Part shown: positions 11,100-21,649 of the stretch, one piece after another | How the letters are laid out: every line of letters starts with the position of its first letter | Numbering within the stretch: the first letter of the stretch is position 1 | Assembly (NCBI GenBank): GCA_012845835.1 | Contig: JABAKD010000006.1 | Location: forward strand, 8,964,705-9,028,704 | Direction of reading: 5' to 3' | Length of the DNA: 64,000 bases | Source: Undaria pinnatifida | Taxonomy: Eukaryota; Sar; Phaeophyceae; Laminariales; Alariaceae | Translations under genes and position numbers: made by a program | The notes under the pieces: model-generated | Told to the model about the DNA's origin: nothing | Database searches by the model: none | What the model saw: the letters and a program-made list of their open reading frames with translations, nothing else

Positions 11100-11681
11100 C
11101 CATTATGACGGAAGGAGGAGGGAGACTTTTGGGATGTTTTTTCTTTTTGCAGCCCGTGGGTCAGGGTCATTCGGGCGAGTGACCACTCTAGAGTGACCTC
11201 CCTCGTGTCTTTTCGATTTTTCGACATGCATCTGTGAAAAGAAATGGCAAGCTACGCTGCACCAAAACCAATCGCTATTCTCGTAAGTATTTTCGTCCGT
11301 GACGTAGAGAGGCACTTTTGAATTAATTCTGCGATAGCCCCCACCTCCCTCTCCCCCCCCCTCCCAAAAAAAAACAGAGATTTTCTTCACCGAACGTTTA
11401 GTGGCTGCTCCACACGAGGAAGGGGATGCCACGGAAAAAATACCTTCAGGTTTCTCTTTTTTGTTGCATACCTCAAAGTACGACCATTAAGCGATGACGC
11501 CGGGGAGGCGTGGGCCATCGAATTCCAGGAGACTCGGCCGTGAGCTGTTTCCGCAACCGGCGATTTCGTATATGATTAGTTGGCAGGGCTACCGTGGAGA
11601 AGCACTCTCTCTTGCTTTTGTCTCAAACCCATTAGTGGAAAAGGGGTTCCCCCCCCCCATCATAGCCTGGCTATTGGTCAG
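11100..11681 (+). mobile_element. C-family MITE with nested B-family element (about 11321-11605)
   Basis: C landmarks (gggtcattcgggcgagtgacc, ctacgctgcaccaaaa, cgtccgtgacgtagag) lead into a B element (ctgcgatagcccccacc ... ggggctaccgtggag). C then resumes (gtctcaaacccattagtggaaaaggggttccccc) and ends atagcctggctattggtc. Confidence 0.6.
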
Positions 11682-11742
11682 AAATTAAACGAGAAAGATG
11701 CAAGCCAAGACTAGCGGCGGCGGCGTGACAAAACAAAACGAC

Positions 11743-11990
11743 TCATTCTTACCACGATAGCCCCCCCCTCGAAACCAGCGATTTTTTGTTAACGAACGAA
11801 CGTTTCATGGCCGCTCGCTACAAGGAAGGATACTGTAGAAAAACAAAGTATCCGTATATTTTCTCGTGCAAAGGTCTGTCGATCGATGACGTCGGGGTGT
11901 CGAGGGACACCACCATGTTTCAGGAGATACGATCGGGAGCTCGTTTTGAAACCGGCAATTTTGTTAGAGAAGAGCTGGGGGCCTGACCCT
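11743..11990 (+). mobile_element. B-family MITE
   Basis: The sequence gactcattcttaccacgatagcccccc begins a full B interior including gagatacgatcgggagctcg. The right end is decayed (agctgggggcctgacc). Confidence 0.6.
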
Positions 11991-12204
11991 AACCCGAGTG
12001 ACGAGTCAAACCGAGAAGACAAGAAACACAATCAAACGCAACACGCCGCAGTCGTGATGGTGTCATTGCAGTCGACGACATCTTGGAAGTGTCCCCTCCC
12101 CGTTTGCGAAAGACAAGGCGTTTGCCTGACTTGACAGGGTGGCGACAAAAACACTTTCTAAATTCGTGCTATATATTGCTGCGGTTTCTTCATCCGCGGT
12201 GTGG

Positions 12205-12355
12205 ATGGTTACCTCTTCGGAATATCCTCAGGCTGTGAGAGATCGAAGATTTCGCCGAAACTCTCACTTTTGCAAAGACCTGTGTGTGATACTCCGATCG
12301 CGCGTATTATTGGGCGCGCGTGTGTATCCTCATTAAGGGTGTAGGTCGCCGACGC
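12205..12355 (-). repeat. D-repeat fragment
   Basis: Contains the D core 'gagagatcgaagatttcgccgaaactc..cttttgcaaag..gtgtgtgatactccgatcgcgcg' and 'gtaggtcgccgac'. Confidence 0.6.
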
Positions 12356-12443
12356 CACTTATTTGATCTGAAGGGTTAGCTTTCACCAGGATCAACAGTG
12401 TGATTTCTAATCACTTGAGGAGCTCTATACTACTAATAGTATA

Positions 12444-13312
12444 GAGGCCTGCTACGATAGAGGTATTAAGGTATACCTTTTTCTGGCGAAAATGTTTTCT
12501 GAATGACGGGGCTTCTTGGAGGTATTAAGGTATACCTTTTTCTGGCTGAAATGTTTTCCGAATGACGGGGCTCCTCAAAGGTATTAAGGTATACCTTTTT
12601 TTGGCGATTTTTTTTTCTGTATGATCCTTAGAGGGGTTAAGGTATACCTTTTTCTGGCAAAAATGTTTCCCGAACGACGGGGCTCCTTAGAGGTATCAAG
12701 GTATACCTTTTTCTGGCGAAAATGTTTTTTGAATGACGGGGCTCCTTAGAGATATCAAGATATACCTTTTTTCTGGCGAAAATTCTTTCTGAATGACGGG
12801 GCTCCTTAACCCAAAGTCGTCGGAAGAAAAAAACGCCATTTTTCTTTCGTGATTCTCGTTTAGTGTACCTAGGCCACGAGATTTTTCATCCGGGGGACCC
12901 ATAGCAGTTCTACAATTCTCCAAAGATCAGTTTTTGGGAGGGGTGTTAAGCTCCCAAATTCGGGAATCTCCTCAGAAAAAAATGTGGTGCAGACCCAGGC
13001 TACGGTAGGGTGGTTATGCCTTTTTTGGGGCCTTTAACTTCAGTGGCTAGGGGTCACTCGCGCTAGTAGCCCCTTTGTTCCTTTGCGATCTTACGTTTTC
13101 TTGGTGTTTTATCTTGACGAAATCGAACCACAATTTCAATGCAAAGATAATAAAGCTGCGCCAAAACAACCGCCAAAAAAACTATTTTCATCCGCGAGGT
13201 ACAGAGTAACTCGTGCGACTGGCTCAAGTTTACACACCAGTGAAAACGGGGGTATGATACTACTGTACGATACCGTAGCCTTGGTCTGCATCTGTATCGT
13301 GTAGCACGCGTC
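12444..13312 (+). mobile_element. A-family MITE with sixfold internal tandem array and nested C element
   Basis: The left end gcctgctacgatagaggtat is followed by six copies of a roughly 63-bp unit (aggtattaaggtataccttttt, ctggcgaaaatg, gacggggctcctt) over about 12455-12800. The A interior then runs to gtggTGCA. It is interrupted by C (12991-13286) and resumes TGCAtctgtatcgtgtagcacgcgtc. Confidence 0.72.
12991..13286 (+). mobile_element. C-family MITE nested in A, 4-bp TSD TGCA
   Basis: Ends gacccaggctacggtagg and taccgtagccttggtc, flanked by TGCA at 12987-12990 and 13287-13290. Without it the A terminus gtggtgca-tct-atcgtgtagcacgcg would be continuous. Length is 296 bp. Confidence 0.8.
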
Positions 13313-13350
13313 GTGACCCCTGCCAAAGTCTTGATCTGAACGCGACTCAC

Positions 13351-13560
13351 CGCATTGCTCGTTGTTGTTGACGTCGTCACAGTCACCGTCTGCGAAAAAA
13401 ACAACCAGACAGGACGCTCCTTCGGTTGAAGTGATGGTGACGTCGTCGTCATCGACGCAAGCGGCACTGGGATCGAGACACAAGTATCCCCCGTTCTCGC
13501 CGCACGTGAAGTCTGCCGTGCTGACGCAGGTACACTGGCAGCAATCACCGCTGTCGTACC
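13351..13560 (-). CDS. Internal exon of LNR-like protein (70 codons, phase 1-1)
   Basis: The exon is 210 bp with acceptor cctcttttggtcag| and donor G|gtgagt. Completing the Gly codon split with exon 1, it reads GYDSGDCCQCTCVST, then CGENGGYLCLDPSAACVDDDD, a Thr/Ser-rich linker, and CLVVFFADGDCDDVNNNEQC-G. So it closes one LNR-like unit and opens the next. Both ends are phase 1, so it can be duplicated without breaking the frame. A C-family MITE nested in an A-family MITE ends about 37 bp from its donor side (at 13312), so the insertions stop just short of the splice site. The overlapping longer ORF in another frame is a shadow. Confidence 0.8.
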
Positions 13561-13689
13561 CTGACCAAAAGAGGTACGTGCACAATGTTTGCGAGGGCGA
13601 GCGCGTTGGAAAAGTCGATGGCAGTTATTTTTCATCTATGTGAGGAATAATTTATCAGGGCGCGTCTATGTGTTGGAGACTCGATCTGC

Positions 13690-14060
13690 GACATACCCTC
13701 CCCCCCCCTCCCCCCCCTCCCCCCCCCCGTTTGATCAAAATCAGGCCCCCACGTCCTTAAAAACTCCGCCCTCCCCTCACCGGATATTCGACTTACAGGA
13801 TTCACTTGATAAACTGATGCATTTCCTTCCACAGCTGTCAAATTTTGTCCCCCTCAGAAACGGGTTTTATAGTTTCCGCGCACAGACTGCCTAACATCAC
13901 CCTGTTGACCCAGATAGCTACACTGTAGTTGCAAGGGGAGTCGCCGACCTATATCCTTAATGAGGACACACAACCCGTAATACGCGCGATCGGAGTATCA
14001 CACACAGCTTGCAAAGATGAGTTTCGACAAAATATTCTATCTCACAGCTGGAGTGTATTT
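13690..14060 (+). repeat. D repeat
   Basis: Poly-C tract, 'ctccgccctcccctcaccgg', 'cacagctgtcaaattttgtccccctcagaaacggg', 'gcaaggggagtcgccgacctatatcc', 'gatgagtttcgacaaaat', ending in cacagctggagtg. The block recurs at least ten times in the window. No terminal inverted repeat is seen. Confidence 0.65.
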
Positions 14061-14465
14061 TTATTTTTATAATATATGTATGCATATACACATGTACATT
14101 GCTTTTTCTGGCTATTTTTTTTCCTGAACTTTGACGGAGTTCCTTCAACCCAAGCTGTCGGAATTTTTAATATATTCTTTGCCAAACTATTGAATTTGGC
14201 ATATATACGATACCAAGCAAGGCCACGCGCGGGTTTGTTCACCACAAAAAAGCCACCTCTCAGTTTGTTCCAAATCAATCAATCAAAAAGTGTCTCGGTT
14301 AACGCGGTCAGGTGAGCACCATCATCATTCTCAGAAAAAAAGTTTGGACAAAAACGTGCTACCTCTATCGTGCATAGAACGCTCGTCGCAACCTAAAGGG
14401 AAGGGCACCGACCTGCATGTCTTCAGGGAAAACATAACCCGGGGTGAGAGAGTGCACCACGTCCA

Positions 14466-14715
14466 GGCTGATTCTTACTACGATAGCCCCCCCCAAAACT
14501 AAGCTATTTTCTATAACGAACGTTTCATGGCTGCTCGGCACGAGAAAGGATAATAATTGAGAAAAAATATCCATATACTTTCTTGCGTGCAAAGACCTAT
14601 CGATCGACGACGTCGGGGTGTCGAGGGACACTTCATTTCGGGAGATACGGCCGGGAGCTGGTTTTGAAACCGGCGATTTCGTTAAAGAACGTTTGGGGGG
14701 GGGCTATCGTAGTAA
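14466..14715 (+). mobile_element. B-family MITE
   Basis: Ends ctgattcttactacgatagccccccc and ggggggctatcgtagtaag. It has a full B interior, and an F element follows directly. Confidence 0.68.
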
Positions 14716-15560
14716 GAACCTTCCCACGGTAGGGTAGGGGTGCAGCATCAGAAAGTCCCCGAGCTCTTCACATGAGGATCTCAATATATCACCCGATGAT
14801 ACTACATGACTTCGAAGGCATTCTTCGTTCGCACCACCCGACCAAGCTTCTATGCCTTAGTCCTAAAACAACGTGCGTGCTCGTGAAATTACTAGACTAA
14901 TGACTAACCGGTGGTTCGTTCCTCACATGAGGAGCTCGATTGGCCAGGTATACTCTTAAGTCAATCCGACAACGACGCGCGTGCTACGATAGAGGCACAC
15001 CATTTTTTTTTTTCTGAAGTTCCACAACTTCCGAGCTTAAGACATATCTCAACCCCAAAAACTGATTTGGAGAAAACGTAAGACTGGTAACCGGATGAAT
15101 AATCCGACGCCCGCGAGGTACGTGACGAGAATCATGGAAAAAGAAAAAAAGAATGCATTTTTCCGACGATTTTGGGTTAAGGCAACAAAAAAATGCTACC
15201 CTCTATCGTACCACGCGAACAACTGCAACCCCTACACCGTGGGACGACTCTACCGTAGAACGACTCTCCACGAAGGACAGATACATTATTAGTTAATCCA
15301 ACAACTGCAACCCCTACACCGTAGGATGACTCTACCGTAGAACGACTCTCCACGAAGGACAGGTACATTATTACCTAATCCAACGACTGCAACCCCTACA
15401 CCGTAGGATGACTCTACCGTAAAACGCCTCTCCACGAAGGACAGGTAGATTATTAGTTAATCCAACGACTGCAACCCCTACACCGTAGGATGACTCTACC
15501 GTAGAACGGCTCGCCACGAAGGACAGATACATCATTTGTCGATCCAAAAACTGCAGCCCC
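14716..15560 (+). mobile_element. F-family MITE with nested A (14974-15219) and fourfold terminal tandem array
   Basis: The left end is gaaccttcccacggtagg. The F interior is split by an A element (TSD CAAC at 14970-14973 and 15220-15223). The right end 'aactgcaacccctacaccgtaggatgactctaccgtagaacgactctccacgaaggacag' is amplified as four units of about 82 bp between 15224 and 15560. Confidence 0.62.
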
Positions 15561-15646
15561 TAAACCGTAGGATAGACCAACACACCGCCGCAGTCAGGAC
15601 ACCCTCTTGAGGATCGTTCTTTCCAACAGCTCGGGATCCCTTGTTG

Positions 15647-15945
15647 TAACCTGGGCTACACGGTAATGGGGTCGCGTTTGGGGCCCGTCTTTGCAGTGTC
15701 GCGTTGCCACTCGCGAGTAAACCGCCTTGTCCCTTTGCGCTCTGTGAAGCTTTCGTGCTGGGTTCAAATTTGCAATACGAATCAGAATCTGGGCTGGAAT
15801 GGTAAAAGCTACGCTCCACCGAAAACACCCGCTAAAGCATTTTGGTCTTTGAGGTGAGGAGCTACTCGTGTGATTGGCTCTTACTCCGGCAGAGTAAGTA
15901 GGGGTACCCCCCCCCCCCCCATCCTAGCCACGCCATGCACGGTGG
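15647..15945 (+). mobile_element. C-family MITE
   Basis: Left end acctgggctacacggtaatgggg, then C landmarks ccctttgcgctctg, gctacgctccaccgaaaa and gctactcgtgtgattggctc. The right end ccccatcctagccac is decayed. Confidence 0.55.
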
Positions 15946-15979
15946 AGGTGCGAGTAGGCCACCCGATTCCTTTGCAAGA

Positions 15980-16240
15980 CTGATTCTACAACAATAGCCG
16001 CCCACACACAACCAGCGATTTTCATTAACGAACGTTTCATGGCAGCTCGACACAAGGAATGATACAATTGAGACTACAGTATCCATATCTTTTCTTGGTG
16101 TGCAAAGGCACCTATCGACCGATGACGTCGGGGTGTCGAGGGACCGTCCGCGTTTCAGGAAGTACGACCGGGAGCTCTGGTTTTGAAACCGGCGATTTCG
16201 TTGAAGAAATATTGGGGGGGCTACCACCACCGTGTAACGA
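15980..16240 (+). mobile_element. B-family MITE
   Basis: Ends gactgattctacaacaatag and ggggggctaccaccaccg, with full B interior (gaccgatgacgtcggggtgtcgagggacc). Confidence 0.6.
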
Positions 16241-16618
16241 CTCGCAAGTCTCAACCGTTTTAGCACCGCAGTCCCAACCTGCGGACACAACACACTTTGA
16301 GTTACACTAGAATACTTTTAGGAGTTGGAAACAGGTTACACTTTCTCGTGCAGTATCGGTTCGACATTTGCGACACCCCCTGGGCATCCATGTGGTTGAG
16401 CTACGCTGCTCGTCGGGGTAATCAATGCACCCTCCCCTGCGGCGGGCTCGGGCTATAGGCGAGTGCTACTACTACTACTACTACCACCACCGCAGGGGCA
16501 GCGCTTTTCGGTAAGCATATTTTGGACTTGAGTCATCTCGCGTGCAGGGGTGCAGTACAAGTTTCCGAGCTCCTAACAGTTTGCAAGGCGCTCGCTGCAC
16601 CCGATCCCCAACGTGTCT

Positions 16619-16955
16619 AATGCAGGCTACGGCAGAGGAGGGACACTTTTGGGACCTTTCTTTTTTAGGCAAGAGGGGCTCGGGATCACTCGCGCGCGTG
16701 ACCCCCCCCCCGGTTCTTTTCGGCGGTGGAGGCTTTCGTTACGTGGAGGCTTTCGTTAACATTCTGCTTTAATTTTGCGATACGAATCCGTAAAGTAGAT
16801 GGCTTCTAGCTACGCCGGGCCAACCAAGCCGCCTATAATTTGTTTTGCCAGTGAGGTGTGTACAGAGCCACTCCTGCTGCGAGTGGCTCAAAATCCAGTA
16901 TTGAAAAACAGGCACACCCCTCCCTCCCCCTACTGCAAGTAAGTGTAGCCTTCGT
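16619..16955 (+). mobile_element. C-family MITE
   Basis: Left end gcaggctacggcagagg, C landmarks gatcactcgcgcgcgtgacc and ctacgccgggccaaccaag, and right end gtgtagccttcgtc. Confidence 0.58.
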
Positions 16956-17139
16956 CTAAAACAAGAACTATGTTGTACTCGTATGATTATCACGCTAACC
17001 GATAGTTTCACCCTTTGATAACAGAACATCAACCGGCCAGAACCGTTTGGCCCCTGAAACGCTGCCCCTACGGTGGGACGACTGACTTACGTGCCCACTG
17101 TTATCGTTCGAACACTAATGTTGTCACTCTGGAATATCG

Positions 17140-17400
17140 TTCTACGGTAGCTCCCCCAAATTTTATTGAACGAAATCGCCGATTTTGGAACCAGCTCCCG
17201 GCCGGGTCTCCCGAAATACGATGCCCCTTGAGCCACCTCGACGCCATTAGTTCAATACGACTAGCCCTTTGCAAACAAGAAAGCAAATGTAGATGTTGTG
17301 TTCACGGCATCCTCCTTCGTGTCCAGAGCAGCCATGAAACGTGCGTTAAAGAAAAAAAAGGAAACGCGCGGGCTTGGGGGGGGGGGCTATCGTGGTAAGA
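17140..17400 (-). mobile_element. B-family MITE, inverted orientation
   Basis: Ttctacggtagctcccccaaattttattgaacg ... ggggggctatcgtggtaagaatc, with the B interior reversed. Confidence 0.62.
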
Positions 17401-17429
17401 ATCAGTCGTCTATTGTATGTATCATTGTA

Positions 17430-18420
17430 GACCCAGACTATGCTAGGGGGGGGGGGGGGGGGGGGCACTTTGAGGGCCTGTTTTGGCAGGGTTTGGCCGT
17501 GGCTTGGGGTCACTCGCGCGAGTGACCCCCCTGTTCCTGTACAGTCTCAAATCGTCCGTCACGTTAGAGTTTAGCGACATGGATCCGCATTACGATGGTT
17601 CGTGTCCCGCTGCGCGAAGAAAACCGCCGCACTGAGCAATGGTTAGTCGTGCTGCGCGAAGAAGACAGTCGCAATGGAATGATCAGTCACGCTGCGCGAA
17701 GAAAGTCGCCTAAGCTTCTCCAGTGAGGTATCTGAAAGAGTCACTTGTGCGAGTGGCTCAGACCCAGTAGCGAAAAAAGGGAGTGTATCATAACATCATA
17801 ACATTATCGTAGCATCATCATAACATCATCATAACATCATCAGAACATCGTCATAACATTATCATAACATCATCATAACATCATGGCATCATCATAATAT
17901 CATCATAACAATCATAACATCATCACAACATCATCATAACACCATCATAACACCATCACAACACCATCGTAACATCCCCCCTACTAATACCGTAGCCTTG
18001 GTCTAACATACTGTACCCTATATCATAGCACCGTCGTAACATTCCCCCTACTAAAACCGTACCCTTGGTCCAACATACTGTACCCTATATCATAGCACCG
18101 TCGTAACATCCCCCCTACTAATACCGTACCCTTGGTCTAACATACTGTACCCTATATCATAACACCGTCGTAACATCCCCCCTACTAATACCGTAGCCTT
18201 GGTCTAACATACTGTACCCTACATCATAACACCGTCGTAATATCCCTCCTACTAATACCGTAGCCTTGGTCTAACATACTGACAACCCCCTATACCACAA
18301 CACCGTCGTAACACCCCCCCTACCCAATACCATTCCGTACCCTTGATCTAACATACTGACAACCCCTTTTATCACAACACCGTCGTAACATCCCCCCTAC
18401 CAATACCATGCCGTACCCTT
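17430..18420 (+). mobile_element. C-family MITE with three different internal/terminal tandem expansions
   Basis: The left end is gacccagactatgctagggg. Inside are three copies of 'gctgcgcgaagaa..tcgc(a)atgg(a)atg.tcagtc' (17590-17710) and a (CATAACATCAT)n minisatellite (17785-17975). The right end 'ctactaataccgtagccttggtctaacatactg..accctatatcatagcaccgtcgtaacatcccc' is amplified about seven times with a 67-bp period (17985-18420). Confidence 0.62.
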
Positions 18421-18779
18421 GGTCTGGGTGTAACTTGGCACCGTCGGCTAAGTAGTTCGGGACCAGGCGGACGGCATATTTTACTTGAAATCAGGTTTTG
18501 GGTATGGTCTCGGAACAGGTCGTTATGTAGTAGTAATGGACACTAATTATGCAATGAACCATGATGATGACATTAACGTGTTATTAATAAGTGAAATGAA
18601 AATGATTATCTATTGCAGTAAGAAATACATAATGTCACACTAACCATATTGTTGATGTGATCGAGCGCGTAGCCGCCAAGAAAATAATGGGCTCTAGCCT
18701 GTACCGTAGCATGCGTGCATAACATTCCAGTAATATCACACATGGCCCCTGCTGCTTCGCCGAGTGATCCTTTTCTTTT

Positions 18780-19290
18780 TCACGCGTGCTACGATATAGA
18801 GGAACGCCAGGTATTCAATTTTTTGGCATGAATATTTTCTGAATGACGAAGGGGACTCCTAAATCCCAGGTCGTCGAAATTCCGTTTCCCCCCCCGATTA
18901 TCTGCGTGTTTTATACGAAGTACCTATATAGACTATCCGTGGGTCTCGTCATCAGGTTGCACCTTCAGCTTAGGCAAACATCAGTTATTGGGTGAGGCGT
19001 AAACGCGTGCATGGCGATAGAGGCATTGACAAGGTATACATACCACTTTTCGGTCTAAAAACGGTTTCTGGATGACGGTGCTCCCTTAACCTGGGCCATA
19101 ATCGTCGGATTTGTTTTGGTTGTGCATTATTTGCTTGAAAAATTGTTTTTTATACCCAGGCCATGGGATTTTCTCGTCTGGGGTAGCAGTTTTTGTTTTC
19201 TCTAAATCAGTTCTTGGGTTAAGACATGGCTTCAACTCCTCAAGTCTAGAACCGTGCAGAGAAAAAAGAGGGCGGGCCTCTACACCGTGC
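18780..19290 (+). mobile_element. Two A-family copies, the first truncated
   Basis: The first is cacgcgtgctacgatatagagg ... ttattgggtgagg. The second begins cgcgtgcatggcgatagagg at about 19010 and ends gcctctacaccgtgctac. The second ends about 70 bp from the exon 1 donor. Confidence 0.55.
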
Positions 19291-19360
19291 TACTATTAAT
19301 AGTGTTATTGGTAGGATGTGTCATTTGCCATGGCAATTTTGTCCGAACGCGGTCACCTAC

Positions 19361-19532
19361 CGCAATCTTCTGTGTCGTTCTCCAGGTCACAGTCTCCGTC
19401 CGCGAAGAAACGCGGAACGCAGCCCAACGCCGAGCTGTCATCGCTCGTATCAGCCAGAACGCGTCTTGACAGAAGCACCAGCGCGTAGCTCACGGCCGCG
19501 AGGCCAACGGAGCCGGCACGTGGAAAAATCAT
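19361..19532 (-). CDS. Exon 1 of LNR-like protein: signal peptide and first half of an LNR
   Basis: The ATG at 19532-19530 opens 57 codons plus one base. The N-terminus is MIFPRAG followed by a hydrophobic stretch (GLAAVSYALVLL) and a likely cleavage after VLA, which is a typical secretory signal peptide. The mature part is acidic and Ser-rich, then reads GCVPRFFADGDCD..ND..DC, the first half of an LNR. It ends inside a Gly codon at a consensus donor (G|gtaggt). The second half of the module (GYDSGDCC) is supplied by the exon at 13560 in the correct phase. Upstream, an excellent acceptor (ttattatcttacag at about 19592) suggests a 5' UTR exon further upstream. This exon is only 172 bp, so it is easy to miss in simple ORF scans. 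Confidence 0.78.
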
Positions 19533-19620
19533 GGCCGGCGTTAGCTCCTCTGCGCGAAGTTGTGTTCAAACCCCTTTCTGACGTGTTTCACCTGTAAGAT
19601 AATAAGATGGAGTGTCAGAG
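19533..19620 (-). promoter_or_regulatory. Probable 5' UTR and 3' splice site upstream of the LNR-like gene start codon
   Basis: Read on the minus strand, a pyrimidine/AT-rich tract ending in TTACAG lies about 60 bp before the ATG. This suggests a 5' UTR intron. No clear TATA box was identified. Confidence 0.35.
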
Positions 19621-20217
19621 AGCCTCCAGTATGTTAAGCAGACTACGGTGCGAGTTTGTTCCAGCCCTAAGAACGTTGAAGCTCGCAATGATACACGTGG
19701 TTTTGGAACATGACGGATGGCACGTGTTCGTTCGACTAGCTCGCGGCGAGTCTGCGAATCGTTTCCGACAAGAGTCACCTGCGCGACTCGTTGCACATGA
19801 TATATATATATGTATTGTTGAGTTTCCAGGATGCCAATTTGCAACTGACTTGATTCTTACCATCAACGCCTGAAACGCCGCCATTAGGAAACACGCAGTA
19901 CGATAAGGATGTAGATTTTTCAAACCGAAGTATCTCTAACTGAGGCGTGCTGCTCGACTTCAGGACACACCGGTCCAGGTTTGGTTTTTGCTTATGCCTC
20001 ATGCCGTTTATTTTTTTCGCACTTTCTTCTTCCGCCTCCTTTCCGTCCCTAGTCGCGACTCAGAGATCCAAGAGTCACCAAGGACGATCTTCTCTCCCAT
20101 CCTCGCTACGGTGCGCGCCTTCGTTTTTATCGCGCGAAGAAAACTTCACAGCCCTTTCTTCCCTCGTCGACTCGCATCGAACTGCGACAACCGATATCGT
20201 TGTGAGGAACTATGGTT

Positions 20218-20492
20218 GACGCGTGCTACGATAGAGGTATACCTTTTTTTGGCGAAAACGGTTCCCGAATGACGGGCCTCCTTGACCCAAAATCGTCGAA
20301 AATATGCCATTTTTTTTTTTTGGCATGATTCTGGTTGTATGTACCTAGGCCATGATGGGATTTTTTCGTCCGGCATCAGTTAGTTTTAGTTTTTCTTCAA
20401 ATCAGTTTTTGACTTAGAGGGGTCTTAAGCTTCCAAATTGAGGAAACCTCAGATGAAAACGTGGTGCGCCTCTCTATCGTAGCATATATCTG
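20218..20492 (+). mobile_element. A-family MITE
   Basis: Ends gacgcgtgctacgatagagg and cctctctatcgtagcata. The interior is one of the best matches to the A consensus (gacccaaaatcgtcg, gtacctaggccatg, cttaagcttccaaattgagg). Confidence 0.7.
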
Positions 20493-20534
20493 TTGGCGCT
20501 CGATAGATACGTTTCGGTGGAGGCAAACGGGTTT

Positions 20535-20960
20535 TATTCATCTGGTCGAGCACTTTCATTGCTTCTATTAGCAGTCATTTCGAGGGAGACAGAGCTCCTC
20601 AAGTAAGACCTCGGGACAGAAAGGCTCAGGCCAGGCCTGCCACCGTAGCGTGCGCCAGAGGTTGAGGCGCCATGAGCAGAAGACTCACGTGTTGTTCGGC
20701 GGTTGTCGCAACTCCGCCCTTCGATTGTTCCTCCACCGGATGCAAGGAAGATCTCGTAGCCGCCATCACAATACCACTCCCCCCCAAACAAACAAGAACA
20801 CCTTCAATGGCGTCGTTGCCACCGATCAGAGCCGCTGAAGGTGGCGTCTAAATACATACTCTGGCATATCCTCGGGTTTTCTACTGATGGGTAGGCATGC
20901 ACGTTGGCACACGATCCGTCACGCGTAACCGACATAGAGACCTGAGAACTTTGCCGAGTA
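20535..20960 (-). other. Possible unassigned exon-like sequence
   Basis: On the minus strand a tract starting at ...agttctcag| reads VSMSVTRDGSCANVHAYPSV and runs to a LDATFSGSDRW stretch. A second stretch (WYCDGGYEIFLASGGGTIEG) ends at a donor-like gtgagt. The composition is protein-like, but frames do not join cleanly and I do not recognise a family. Confidence 0.2.
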
Positions 20961-21620
20961 TTATTAAAATAAATATGCACTCCAGCTGTGAGATCGAAGA
21001 TTTCGTCAAAAGTCATCTTTGCAAGGTGCGTGTGATACTCCGATCGCGCGTGTTACTGAGTTTGTTTCCTCATCAAGGATATAGTTCGGCGACTCCCCTT
21101 AGAACTACAGCGTAGCTTGTACCAGGGTCAACAGGGTGATGATAATCGATTCTTGCGCAGAAACTATAAAACCCGTTTCTGAGGGGGACATCTGAAAGCT
21201 GTGGAAGGAAATGCATCAGTTTATCAAGTATATCCTGTAAGTCGTATATCCGGTGAGGGGCGGGCGGAGTTTGTATGGGCGTGGGGGCCTGGGTTTGAAC
21301 AAGAGGGAGCGAGGGCGGGCGGGGGCGGGGCGGGCGGGGCGGCTCTATCTGTGCGCGGAAACTCGAAATTCTTAAAGGGGACAAATCTGAAGGTTGTGGA
21401 AGGAATACGTCAGTAGCATGTATATCCTGTAAGTCGTACAACCAGTGAGGAGAGGGCGGAGTTTTCGAAGGGGTGGGGGGGGGGGGGGAAGAGGAGGATT
21501 TACAACAGCTTTAGGTCACATATATGTACAAGCTTGCTATATGCGTGGTGCTAGGTCTAGGCGATGGTGCGGGTGGTGGGGAAGGAGGGAGCGTTGGGGG
21601 AAGGGGGGGGGGGGGGGGAT
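20960..21620 (-). repeat. D repeat with G-rich tracts
   Basis: Ctccagctgtgagatcgaagatttcgtc..catctttgcaaggtgcg, then gtggaaggaaatgc..agtttatcaagtatatcctgtaagtcg occurs twice. This is followed by long G runs and the 'gtggtgctaggtctaggcgatggtgcggg' block shared with 48656 and (reverse) 24925 and 52275. Confidence 0.6.
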
Positions 21621-21649
21621 GAATTCGTTGCCGATTATGTCGCACATAT

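Larger units (their letters stand above)
1974..13350 (-). other. Intron 2 of the LNR-like gene (about 11.4 kb) filled with MITEs
   Basis: Bounded by gtgagt at 13350 and ...catggaccag at 1974. About half is recognisable MITE sequence. The least repetitive stretch is 5150-7080. No additional exon with the Cys module was found. Confidence 0.65.
13561..19360 (-). other. Intron 1 of the LNR-like gene (about 5.8 kb) filled with MITEs
   Basis: Bounded by gtaggt at 19360 and ...ttttggtcag at 13561. It contains D-, B-, F-, C- and A-family elements (listed separately), two minisatellite stretches and microsatellites. I see no further LNR-like exon inside it. Confidence 0.7.
1713..19532 (-). other. Gene span: secreted multi-module LNR-like (Notch-repeat) protein, three exons seen, 3' part outside window
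   Basis: Three open exons on the minus strand join with consistent phase 1 boundaries and GT/AG junctions: 19532-19361, 13560-13351 and 1973-1713. The last visible exon ends in a good donor (gtgggt), so the gene continues beyond position 1. The joined product starts with a signal peptide. It then repeats a module: DGxCD, NN or ND, C-G, YDxGDCCxCTCVST, CG..GG..C.DPSAxCVDDDD. The DGxCDxxNNxxxCGYDGGDC core resembles a Lin-12/Notch repeat. Known for the family: LNRs are small Ca-binding disulphide modules. Inferred: an extracellular or cell-wall protein enlarged by duplication of phase 1-1 exons. The introns are about 5.8 and 11.4 kb and are packed with MITEs. Exact function is unknown. Confidence 0.8.

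Noticed and set aside
13063-13635. 190-codon minus-strand ORF over exon 2
   Set aside because: Another frame of the same exon, with no conserved pattern.
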